The notes under the pieces are model-generated. The model was not told where the DNA came from and made no database searches. It saw only the letters and a list, made by a program, of their open reading frames with translations. DNA of 64,000 nt from Pseudomonas izuensis (lineage in GTDB: Bacteria; Pseudomonadota; Gammaproteobacteria; Pseudomonadales; Pseudomonadaceae): assembly GCF_009861505.1 (NCBI RefSeq), contig NZ_WTFT01000012.1:175043-239042 (forward strand). The letters are read 5' to 3'. The position numbers and the translations under genes were made by a program. The number at the start of each line of letters is the position of its first letter. The stretch's first letter is position 1. Positions 1-7,214 of the stretch are shown piece after piece.

Positions 1-72
1 TGTAAGAGCGAAACCGCCAGCTGCCGCTACCGAAGAAACGGATATGTACACCATCCCATCAAGTCTAAGTGA
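1..72 (+). CDS. C-terminal tail of an upstream gene (partial)
   Basis: Frame 1 is open from the window edge to a TGA at 70-72 and encodes 23 residues rich in Arg, His and Cys, ending HHPIKSK. It may be the last residues of a protein that begins to the left of the window. I do not recognise the family, and a 23-codon open frame can occur by chance, so this is a weak call. Confidence 0.3.
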   Translation, partial: CKSETASCRYRRNGYVHHPIKSK

Positions 73-235
73 ACAGCATTAGGTTCAACACCGGGCTTTT
101 CTATTTTCCACTCGTCAGGCGCTTGGTACCTTTTTTCCTCGCCAATCTTCCAAAGCAATCCCCCCTTCGCCAGCAAGACTCAAACTCCGGTGCCCATTCG
201 CAAACCAAGGGGATCGCGACACCGATGGCTGAGCA

Positions 236-264
236 TTACCACCGCGCGCCCCAGCCCTTATAAT
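236..264 (+). promoter_or_regulatory. Candidate sigma-70 promoter for the gene at 396
   Basis: A perfect TATAAT lies at 259-264, with TTACCA (4 of 6 matches to the -35 consensus) at 236-241 and a 17-bp spacer. It would give a leader of roughly 125 nt before the start at 396. The rest of 73-395 shows no convincing gene; the short frames on both strands have no ribosome site or recognisable product. Confidence 0.35.
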
Positions 265-395
265 CTGCAATGCGCACCCGTTTTTCTCTCGCCCGCGATT
301 TGATGGGTAACCCTCCCCGCGCATCCTGGGCTAGTCTTTCCAGTCTTGGATAGAATCTTACGACCATTCCTTTTTCCCTTGCCTTTTGAGGATAC

Positions 396-845
396 GTGAA
401 CGTGAAAGGCAAATTGATTGGCACGACCGTCATCGTGACCCTTTTGGCTGCCGTGACTTACGGGTTCAGCACGTGGGAGGCCAGCAAGAATCGACGGCAG
501 GAAGAGTTATGCAAAGTGGCGCAAGAGCATCTCAAGACCGTGGAGATCGAGGCACGCGCCATGGCAACCGGTTTGTCCGTCGAAGGCTACGCCGAAGCGG
601 AAAAGGCCGAGGTGGGCAAACTCATCAATGCGCTGGATACCGCTAAAACCAATGAGGAAGTGGAGGCTGTCATCACCGAGCACTCCGCCACGGTCCAGGC
701 GCAGGTGGCCGCCACGGATGCGGAAGTAAAATCCCGGGGCGAACAGCCCTTCCTTGGGCAACAGATGAAGGAGCAGCGGATAACGACTGACGTGAAACTG
801 GAAATCCAGCGCGCCGAGAAAGCCGTCAGCACTGCGTGTGAATGA
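396..845 (+). CDS. Small membrane-anchored or exported hypothetical protein
   Basis: 149 residues from a GTG start with GAGGA at 388-392. Residues 5-22 form one hydrophobic segment (LIGTTVIVTLLAAVTYGF) after a short basic N-terminus, which fits a signal anchor or uncleaved signal. The remainder is Ala/Glu/Lys-rich, probably helical, with many heptad-like Ala-Glu runs (for example AEAEKAEVGKLI). It stands alone between a possible promoter at 236-264 and the convergent pirin gene. I do not recognise the family. A periplasmic coiled-coil protein is the best description; no catalytic motif is visible. Confidence 0.7.
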   Translation: MNVKGKLIGTTVIVTLLAAVTYGFSTWEASKNRRQEELCKVAQEHLKTVEIEARAMATGLSVEGYAEAEKAEVGKLINALDTAKTNEEVEAVITEHSATVQAQVAATDAEVKSRGEQPFLGQQMKEQRITTDVKLEIQRAEKAVSTACE

Positions 846-902
846 GGTAGGCCGAACCTTAAAATGTGAAACAACGAAGCCGGATCAAACCGGACGCTCG
901 GA

Positions 903-1805
903 TTACTTGAAAACCGGCACGCTCGCTGACGGGTTTGGTTTTTTCAGGTAGTCACGCAGCCGCGCACCAATCTCGGCAATTTTCGCCTCCCCCGCACGCA
1001 AGGCTTGCGGGTTGGTATGCACCGAGTAGTTACCCAACGCGAGATCATAAGGATGAGGCTGCGCGGAGCCGATCACGAAGACAGTATCGTTGTGCATGGC
1101 CTTGAGCGTAACGGTGCCGCTACCGGGTTCGAAAATGACCATTTCTCCCGCCAGGACCCTGTCCGGAGCGCAAAGGGATCCGCGACTGACACTCAACCAC
1201 AACGACTCGTGCCCTTCGGGCGGAACATAACTCCAGGATTCTCCGGCAGGTAGCGTGACCAGCAGATAGTTCATGCCAGCGGGAGCACGGACCGGGCTTT
1301 GGACACCCAGATAGGAACCCAGAATCACACGTGCCGGCCCCACTTGCGGCATCACGCTTGACTCCAAGTACTGGCTGTCGACGGTGGCGTTTTCCAACGC
1401 AGGTGGCAGTGCCACCCACAGTTGAAAACCTTGAATGCGCCTTGAGGTACCGACCGACATTTCCTTGCCATGCCAGACCCCGCCACCCGCGCGCATCCAT
1501 TCAACGCCGCCATAGTCAATCATCCCCGTACCCGACTCGGCATCCTCAAAACGCAAATTACCTTCGGTAATAACCGTGACCGTGGCGATGCCCGAATGCG
1601 GGTGCATCGGCATGCCGTTGATGAATGAACTCTCGCCTTCAAACAGGTCAAGGAACACAAAAGGCTTGAGCAGGTGGCCCAGGTCCGAGGGGCTCATCAG
1701 CCGGACAATCGCGCCATGCCCACTGCCGGTGGTGCGGTAGCGAATAGCCCGGTGCGCAGCGGTGTCCCGTACGCCGATCTGAGGTTGTTGCTGAAAAGGC
1801 ATCAT
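903..1805 (-). CDS. Pirin family protein
   Basis: 300 residues, the usual pirin length. The N-terminal cupin carries the metal-site pattern HPHSG followed by the glycine-rich turn GGGVWHGKEM, where many pirins have GxGxxHSE. Pirins are cytoplasmic bicupins; some are quercetinases or redox-responsive cofactors, but the substrate here cannot be read from sequence. The start is one of two adjacent ATGs (1805 or 1802); GAG lies 5 nt before the first. A longer frame reaching 1895 would run into the operator region and is unlikely. The gene is divergent from the LysR gene at 1925 and has a palindrome 80 bp upstream that also occurs before the NmrA-like gene at 3747, suggesting LysR control of both. 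Confidence 0.85.
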   Translation of the reverse strand: MMPFQQQPQIGVRDTAAHRAIRYRTTGSGHGAIVRLMSPSDLGHLLKPFVFLDLFEGESSFINGMPMHPHSGIATVTVITEGNLRFEDAESGTGMIDYGGVEWMRAGGGVWHGKEMSVGTSRRIQGFQLWVALPPALENATVDSQYLESSVMPQVGPARVILGSYLGVQSPVRAPAGMNYLLVTLPAGESWSYVPPEGHESLWLSVSRGSLCAPDRVLAGEMVIFEPGSGTVTLKAMHNDTVFVIGSAQPHPYDLALGNYSVHTNPQALRAGEAKIAEIGARLRDYLKKPNPSASVPVFK

Positions 1806-1862
1806 GATTACTCGAAGTTGGCAGCCTTTCGGCTCGATGTTCCACACAATAGGTCCAGGCTG

Positions 1863-1916
1863 ATTACTTGATAAGCCGATACAATTGGATTGCACTCGTC
1901 CACCAGCATCAGGAAT
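1863..1916. promoter_or_regulatory. Putative LysR operator, copy A (pirin/LysR intergenic)
   Basis: The core at 1886-1902 is TGGA-N9-TCCA. The 20-mer TGGATTGCACTCGTCCACCA at 1886-1905 recurs exactly at 3830-3849, and similarity extends over about 50 bp on both copies. It lies 80 bp upstream of the pirin start and just 5' of the LysR start at 1925, the usual place for a LysR regulator to bind a divergent promoter and itself. Confidence 0.6.
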
Positions 1917-1924
1917 GATCCGCC

Positions 1925-2836
1925 ATGCTCGACCTCAACGACATCGCCATGTTTGTGCAGGTAGTGCGCTGCGGCAGCTTCGCAGAAGCTGCGCGACGGC
2001 TGGGCATGCCACCCAATACCCTGAGTCGCCGCATCCAGCAGCTCGAAACGCAGCTCGGCACGCGGCTGCTGCAACGCTCCACTCGCAAGCTCACGCTCAC
2101 CCAAGCAGGCCAAGGCTTTCATGAGCGTTGCGTGGGCGCCGTCGATGGCCTGCTCGAAGCGGGACAGGCGTTGATGACGGGCAGTGACGAGCCCAATGGC
2201 CTGGTGCGCGTGGCGGCTCCGGCCGACTTTTTCGACTTCTTTCAAATGACCTGGGTGAACGAGTTTCTGACTGCGCATCCGCGCGTGCGACTCGACTTCG
2301 TGCTGAGCGATGCGAAGGCCGATTTGATCGCCGAACAGATCGACGTCGCCTTTCGCGGCGGCCCCTTGCGCGACTCAGGTTATGTTGGTCGCCAGATCCT
2401 TGACCCGCGCAGCGTCGGAATGGTCGCCAGCCCCGCCTACATCGCAGCGCGCGGCTCACCCCGCACACTGCAGGACCTGGTGAGCCACGACTGCGTGATT
2501 TCCGCGCAACCCGGCGGCCACGCCACATGGCGCTTGATCGGCCCGATGGGTGAGGAAGAGATACAAGTGACCGGGCGCTTCAGCGGCAATACCGCTCAGG
2601 CACTACGTAAGGCAGCCGTGGCGGGCCTCGGCATCGCGCTGCTGCCGCCGGTGATGGCCCGGCTTGAAGTAGAGGCCGGCGTACTGGTCCCGGTGTTGCC
2701 TCAATACCAGCCGGTCGGCTACGGCCTGAACGTGCTGTATCCGAGCCGTCGGCAGTTGCCGCTGGCGGTATCGGCGTTCATCGGGTTGGTCATCCAGAAG
2801 ATGAATGCGGTCGACGCACCGCAGGTGCATCGATAG
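1925..2836 (+). CDS. LysR family transcriptional regulator
   Basis: 303 residues, typical LysR length. The N-terminal winged helix (about residues 1-60) reads MLDLNDIAMFVQVV and contains FAEAARRLGMPPNTLSRRI, the recognition-helix pattern. The effector-binding domain of the periplasmic-binding-protein fold follows (about 90-295). It is divergent from the pirin gene and ends 5 bp before the stop of the convergent NmrA-like gene. The duplicated palindrome at 1886 and 3830 suggests that it regulates both flanking minus-strand genes. The effector is unknown; the pirin/NmrA targets hint at redox or electrophile stress. The N-terminal RRLGMPPNTLSRRIQQLE is of the type seen in regulators of quinone and aldehyde stress genes. 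Confidence 0.9.
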   Translation: MLDLNDIAMFVQVVRCGSFAEAARRLGMPPNTLSRRIQQLETQLGTRLLQRSTRKLTLTQAGQGFHERCVGAVDGLLEAGQALMTGSDEPNGLVRVAAPADFFDFFQMTWVNEFLTAHPRVRLDFVLSDAKADLIAEQIDVAFRGGPLRDSGYVGRQILDPRSVGMVASPAYIAARGSPRTLQDLVSHDCVISAQPGGHATWRLIGPMGEEEIQVTGRFSGNTAQALRKAAVAGLGIALLPPVMARLEVEAGVLVPVLPQYQPVGYGLNVLYPSRRQLPLAVSAFIGLVIQKMNAVDAPQVHR

Positions 2837-2841
2837 ATGCA

Positions 2842-3747
2842 TCAGACGGGTGCCGGGATCTTGAAGTTTGCCCGAGCCCACGCGGCAAACTTTGTCGGCT
2901 GCCGGCCGGCAACGCTGTTGGCCAGCGCAATGGCGTCGCGCGAATCCGCACCGAGGTAAGTGTGGGCCGCGAAATAGGCGAGCATCTCTGCGATTTCCAT
3001 GGCGCCAGGAAACCAGCCGGCAAACTCTGCTGCCGGGATGTGCTTGAACGAAAAGTGGTGACCCAGTCGATTCAGCTCGGTGATGACCTCGTTGAAGCTC
3101 AGGAAGTCGCCTACCAGTGGCAAATATTCGCCGTTTCCTGCCAGTGCAGGCTGCGCGAATGCGCCGGCCACGACGTGGCCGAGTTCACTGATGTCGCCCA
3201 TATGAATGACGCGTTGCTCCGGATCGAGCGGTAGCGCCCAACCCATCGTCCCATCGGCTTGCTGCTTTGGCGCCATGACGCCGAGCAGATTCTGATAGAA
3301 GAACGGCGCTATCACGAAGGTGTGGTGCGAGAATCCGGCCTCACGCACGATACGGTCGATTTTTGCCTTGTCGGTAAAATGCGGGACATCGAGCTTGCCG
3401 CGACTGATGGTCTCCACGTTCGGCAGCGTCGACCAGATGAAGTGCTGAACGCCGGCACTTTTTGCCGCCTGGACGGCCGCCAGTGCCTGCGTGCGCTCGT
3501 CTGTACCCGCCTCCCAGAAGTTGGTGACCAGAAAGACCCCGTGTGCTCCAGCAAACGCGGCGTTCAGTGTTTGCGGCCGATTCAGGTCCGCCAGTACGAC
3601 CTCGTCGGCCAACTGGGGATGTTCGACCGGATTGCGCGTCAATGCACGCACCTTGAATTGACCGCTCGCCTGCAACGCGCGCACAACGGCGCCGCCCTGA
3701 TGACCGGTGGCGCCGACGACGGCGATGAGTTTTTGGGTGGATGACAT
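2842..3747 (-). CDS. NmrA-like NAD(P)-binding atypical SDR
   Basis: 301 residues. The N-terminal Rossmann motif VVGATGHQGGAVV (about residues 9-21) is that of NmrA/HSCARG-type atypical short-chain dehydrogenases, which sense or use NAD(P)H. No canonical YxxxK pair is evident where expected, as is usual for the redox-sensor branch. The start is the ATG at 3747 (MSSTQKL), giving the Rossmann strand the usual distance from the N-terminus; an open frame to 3828 runs into the operator region. A copy of the LysR operator sits 83 bp upstream, almost the same distance as for pirin. Function beyond NAD(P) binding is not readable. Confidence 0.85.
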   Translation of the reverse strand: MSSTQKLIAVVGATGHQGGAVVRALQASGQFKVRALTRNPVEHPQLADEVVLADLNRPQTLNAAFAGAHGVFLVTNFWEAGTDERTQALAAVQAAKSAGVQHFIWSTLPNVETISRGKLDVPHFTDKAKIDRIVREAGFSHHTFVIAPFFYQNLLGVMAPKQQADGTMGWALPLDPEQRVIHMGDISELGHVVAGAFAQPALAGNGEYLPLVGDFLSFNEVITELNRLGHHFSFKHIPAAEFAGWFPGAMEIAEMLAYFAAHTYLGADSRDAIALANSVAGRQPTKFAAWARANFKIPAPV

Positions 3748-3805
3748 GGTCGCTCTCCGAATCCGCGGCCTCTTGGCCCGATGCCTGGAAAAATAAGGCC
3801 GGGCC

Positions 3806-3860
3806 GATTGATTGACTAGCCGGAACAACTGGATTGCACTCGTCCACCAAAGACAGGAAT
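3806..3860. promoter_or_regulatory. Putative LysR operator, copy B (upstream of NmrA-like gene)
   Basis: The exact 20-mer of operator A recurs at 3830-3849 inside a roughly 50-bp similar block (GATTGAxTxGxxxAGCCG upstream, CAGGAATG downstream). It lies between the NmrA-like start (3747) and the stop of the oxidoreductase (3874), so it most likely serves the NmrA-like gene. Confidence 0.6.
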
Positions 3861-3873
3861 GCCCCGCGACGAC

Positions 3874-4797
3874 TTACCGGCTTGTATCGAGGACAAGCCG
3901 GCCCCGTAAATGACGGCCCATGCTTTTCTCGATCGCCACTTTCGCCTCACTCAACGGGTAGGCCTCGACGTCGACCGTGAGGTGGCCCTTGTCGAACAGT
4001 TCGGCAATGAGCGAAAGCTGTCGGCCATCGGAACGGGTGGCGAAATTGGCGGGGGTCACGCCATAGTCGTTGGCCAGCGACATGTTCGGCAGGCTCACGG
4101 GCGAGACCAGCACACCGTTTCTTTTCAGTACCTTGAACGAACGGGTTTGTGTGTCGCCGCCGACCAGATCCAGTACGACATCGACGCCGGACACCTGCTC
4201 GTCGAATGCCTGGGTCCTGTAGTCGATGATGTAATCGGCACCGAGGTCTTTCAGATAAGCATGATTGTCCGCGGAGGCCGTTGCGTAGACTTCAGCGCCC
4301 AAGTACTTGGCAATCTGCACGGCCATGCTGCCTACACCACCGGCCGCGGCGTGGATCAACACTTTCTGCCGCCGCTGCACGCCCGCATGCTCAGTGAGTG
4401 CCTGCCACGCCGTCAGCGCGGTTGCAGGCACAGCACCGGCCTGTAACAGACTGAGCGAGTGCGGCTTCAAGGCCAGCTTTGAAACCTGGGCGACGGCTTT
4501 GGTCGCATATCCGCCGACGATGTTGATGAAGCCGAACACTTCATCGCCAATGCTGAACTCTGTGACGCCCTGCCCCAGCGCAATCACGGTACCGGCCACT
4601 TCAACCCCCGAGGTGAAAGGCAGCGGCAGAGGGATGAACCCTTTCATGGCACCGGACAGGATCTTCCAGTCAATCGGGTTGACCCCGGCTCCGGCGACAT
4701 CGATCAGCACTTCACCAACACCGGCCACCGGGTCTGCGATGTCTTCCAGACGTAAAACTTCAGGGCTGCCGTATTCGTACACGCGTATGGCTTTCAT
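3874..4797 (-). CDS. NADP-dependent quinone/zinc-type oxidoreductase (MDR family)
   Basis: 307 residues. The GroES-like N-terminal domain includes GAGVNPIDWKILSG, the quinone-reductase signature. The Rossmann domain has AAAGGVGSMAVQIAKYLG at about residues 150-168, the NADPH-binding turn of medium-chain reductases. No zinc-ligand cysteine cluster is present, so this is the zinc-free quinone oxidoreductase branch. It probably reduces quinones or reactive enones in the cytoplasm. It follows the DoxX gene on the same strand (75-bp gap) and both lie divergent from the LysR gene at 5470. The set resembles quinone/aldehyde defence modules of Pseudomonas. The substrate is inferred, not shown. Confidence 0.85.
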   Translation of the reverse strand: MKAIRVYEYGSPEVLRLEDIADPVAGVGEVLIDVAGAGVNPIDWKILSGAMKGFIPLPLPFTSGVEVAGTVIALGQGVTEFSIGDEVFGFINIVGGYATKAVAQVSKLALKPHSLSLLQAGAVPATALTAWQALTEHAGVQRRQKVLIHAAAGGVGSMAVQIAKYLGAEVYATASADNHAYLKDLGADYIIDYRTQAFDEQVSGVDVVLDLVGGDTQTRSFKVLKRNGVLVSPVSLPNMSLANDYGVTPANFATRSDGRQLSLIAELFDKGHLTVDVEAYPLSEAKVAIEKSMGRHLRGRLVLDTSR

Positions 4798-4872
4798 GGA
4801 GGTCTCGACTATTGAAAAGAAGGGAGGAAAACACTGCGCTGCGAGGGATTGGCCTTCGCAGCGCGGGGGGTA

Positions 4873-5313
4873 TCAACGACGGCGGGCGTCGAGGCTGAAG
4901 CGACCGGCGCCGAAGGCCACGACTTGCAGCAGGCCACCGGCCATCGCGATGTTCTTGAAGAAGTGAATGAACTGGTTTTGATCGCCCAGCGCGTTGTGGA
5001 ACGCCAGTGCGGTGAACACGCTGAACACGGCCAGGACTGCGGCGACGCTGCGGGTGCGATAACCGGCGATCAAGGCCAGGCCACCACCGATCTCAACCAC
5101 GATCGCCAGCGCCAGCGCCAGTTGCGGAAGTGGAAGCCCTACCGAACCGATGTAGCCAACCATCATCGCGGGCGCGGCCAGTTTCGAAAAACCGGAGAGA
5201 ATGAAGATTGCGCTAAGCAGTACGCGGCCGATCAACGAAGCCGAGGCTTGGGTCACGTCGGAACGGTTCTGGTCTGAGGCGGTGGATTGGGCGATGTTTG
5301 CAGAAGTGGTCAT
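4873..5313 (-). CDS. DoxX family membrane protein
   Basis: 146 residues with four predicted membrane helices after a polar N-terminus of about 25 residues. The DoxX-type pattern GRVLLSAIFILSGFSKL starts the first helix, and later helices include LALALAIVVEIGGGLALIAGY. DoxX-like proteins of this group are often paired with oxidoreductases and may take part in quinone or thiol redox chemistry at the inner membrane. The ATG at 5313 has AAGGAA 8 nt upstream. It is the first gene leftward of the divergent LysR promoter, followed by the MDR oxidoreductase, probably as one operon. Confidence 0.85.
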   Translation of the reverse strand: MTTSANIAQSTASDQNRSDVTQASASLIGRVLLSAIFILSGFSKLAAPAMMVGYIGSVGLPLPQLALALAIVVEIGGGLALIAGYRTRSVAAVLAVFSVFTALAFHNALGDQNQFIHFFKNIAMAGGLLQVVAFGAGRFSLDARRR

Positions 5314-5377
5314 GAGGTATTTCCTTCAAAGTTTGCGCGATTCGCCATGAATCGCTGCTGTGAAGAAATCTTGCACC

Positions 5378-5418
5378 TTGACATCTAATCTGAATAGCCG
5401 ACTAATTTAGATCATTAG
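5378..5418. promoter_or_regulatory. Promoter and LysR operator in the DoxX/LysR divergent region
   Basis: TTGACA at 5378-5383, a 17-bp spacer and ACTAAT at 5401-5406 form a plausible promoter for the LysR gene at 5470. A palindrome CTAAT-N7-ATTAG (5402-5418) overlaps its -10, and an outer pair ATCTAA (5383-5388)/TTAGAT (5407-5412) surrounds it. Placement over the -10 fits autorepression and divergent control of DoxX. This is inference from pattern only. Confidence 0.45.
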
Positions 5419-5469
5419 GTTCGAATAAATAGGCAAGCAACTCACCTCATCGAAAGAGAGTTCAATCGC

Positions 5470-6387
5470 ATGATTTCTGATCCCGGAACACCGACACTCG
5501 ACCAACTGCGCGTGTTCCTGACCGTTGTTGAGGTCGGCAGTTTTGCAGCGGCTGCCAGAAAGCTGCACCGGGCCACTTCGGTCATCAGCTACTCGATTGC
5601 CAACCTCGAAATGCAGCTCGGCGTGTCGTTGTTTGACCGCCAGACCACCCGCAAACCCCAGCTCACCGATGCCGGCCGCACCGTGCTGGCCGAAGCCAGA
5701 ACCATTGCCAACGGCATCCATGGTTTGCGCGCCAAAGTGAAGGGACTGCTTCAGGGGCTCGAAGCCGAAGTTCACGTGGTGCTCGATGTGATGCTTCCCC
5801 CGGAGCGCGTGGTGGACGCACTCAAATCCTTTCGGGAAGAATTCCCCACGGTTGCCCTGCACTTGCACATGGAAGCCCTCGGCGCCGTCACGGAACTGGT
5901 GATCAACCGTGGTGCCATCGTCGGCGTCAGTGGGCCGATGAACGAAGGCATCGACGGGATCGAAAGAATTGGCGTAGGCAGTGTCGAGTTGATTCCGGTG
6001 GCGGCGCCGAATCATCCGCTGGCTTCCAGCGACTCGAACGTTCCAGGTGCCGGGCGAGAGTTCACGCAACTGGTATTGTCCGACCGCTCGCGCCTGACCA
6101 AGGATAAGGATTTCGCCGTGCTCAGTAACCGCACCTGGCGCCTGGCGGACCTGGGCGCCAAGCACATGTTGCTGCGTGAAGGCATCGGTTGGGGCAACAT
6201 GCCGGCGCCGATGGTCCGGGAAGATCTGGAGAGCGGCCGGCTCGTGCAGTTGAACATTCCGGAATACAAAAGCGGCCAATATTGCTTCGACGTCATCTAC
6301 CGCACTGACCTGCCCCCGGGTCCGGCGGCAAGGTGGTTGATCGACCGCTTCGTGCAACAAGGCTCGGCGCCGGATGCCCCGGTTTGA
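5470..6387 (+). CDS. LysR family transcriptional regulator
   Basis: 305 residues. The N-terminal HTH reads FLTVVEVGSFAAAARKLHRATSVISYSI, a LysR helix-turn-helix, followed by the linker helix and an effector domain in the remaining 210 residues. It is divergent from doxX and the MDR reductase and probably regulates them from the palindrome at 5402-5418. The convergent M24 peptidase stop lies 12 bp beyond its own stop. Effector unknown. Confidence 0.9.
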   Translation: MISDPGTPTLDQLRVFLTVVEVGSFAAAARKLHRATSVISYSIANLEMQLGVSLFDRQTTRKPQLTDAGRTVLAEARTIANGIHGLRAKVKGLLQGLEAEVHVVLDVMLPPERVVDALKSFREEFPTVALHLHMEALGAVTELVINRGAIVGVSGPMNEGIDGIERIGVGSVELIPVAAPNHPLASSDSNVPGAGREFTQLVLSDRSRLTKDKDFAVLSNRTWRLADLGAKHMLLREGIGWGNMPAPMVREDLESGRLVQLNIPEYKSGQYCFDVIYRTDLPPGPAARWLIDRFVQQGSAPDAPV

Positions 6388-6399
6388 AAGCGTTTTCGT

Positions 6400-7065
6400 T
6401 CAGATGAGCAAATCTTCGTAGAACGCGCCAAAGGGACGCTCGGGATGGGCAAGCTGGATTTCCAGAATCCACAGGCCGGTGTTCGGGTATCGATCCAGAT
6501 CCCCGAGGTCGCCGCCCCGGTAAATCGCATGGGGGAAATCGCTGACCCTGTGGCCCTTGATGTCGAGGTTGAGCGTCCAGCCCATGACCTGTGCTTGAGC
6601 GGCTGCAAAGTCGTAAAGCGCCACGCCGGAAACCCGCTCGCTGCGCCAGAAGCTTTCGACCCGTTTGAACAGCTCCTTGGCTGCCGCCGCACAGGCGATC
6701 ATTTCCGGATCTGAACCCGTGGTGAACGTCGCGCCGGCATCGCCTTCGTGCCCTTGCCACACCACGCCCAAGTCGATGAAGAAAATGTCCTCGGCCCCCA
6801 GCTCGGGATCGCCATCGGAACGCTGTTTGAAGGTCTTGAGCGTGTTGGCACCGAAGCGGATCAACAGCGGGTGCCAGATCCGGTCCATACCCAGTTCCGC
6901 CAAGATCTCTTTACCTCGCAACTGCGCCTCGGATTCGCGCATACCGGGCGTGATGACGCGGGCGATCTGATCAATGGCCTTCCAGGTCATCTGCTGTGCG
7001 TGACGCATCGTTTCCAGTTCGTAACGCTCACCTACCGCTTCTTTGCTGCTCAAGACCGTGCTCAT
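6400..7065 (-). CDS. M24 family metallopeptidase-like protein
   Basis: 221 residues forming a single pita-bread domain without the N-terminal creatinase domain. The five metal ligands can be placed: Asp in FIDLGVVW, Asp in HEGDAG, His in FPHAIYRG, Glu in WILEIQLA and Glu in FYEDLLI. Methionine aminopeptidases and Xaa-Pro peptidases share this site, but the length and sequence do not match housekeeping Map, so the substrate is unknown. Two adjacent ATGs (7068, 7065) compete; AAGGGA lies 7 nt before the second, which I chose. It is a single gene, convergent with the LysR gene; 149 bp with no clear signal separate it from the SulP stop. Confidence 0.8.
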   Translation of the reverse strand: MSTVLSSKEAVGERYELETMRHAQQMTWKAIDQIARVITPGMRESEAQLRGKEILAELGMDRIWHPLLIRFGANTLKTFKQRSDGDPELGAEDIFFIDLGVVWQGHEGDAGATFTTGSDPEMIACAAAAKELFKRVESFWRSERVSGVALYDFAAAQAQVMGWTLNLDIKGHRVSDFPHAIYRGGDLGDLDRYPNTGLWILEIQLAHPERPFGAFYEDLLI

Positions 7066-7214
7066 CATTCATTCCCTTGGTAAGAAAGCGCAGGCCACGC
7101 GCTATGTAGATTTATATATTGCGATACCCGATATTAAAGATAAAGCCGTGATCGCGGCCAGTAGGCCCGGGGAAATCGACGCAATGGCATTAGCCCGCGG
7201 GCGGCCCTTTACAA

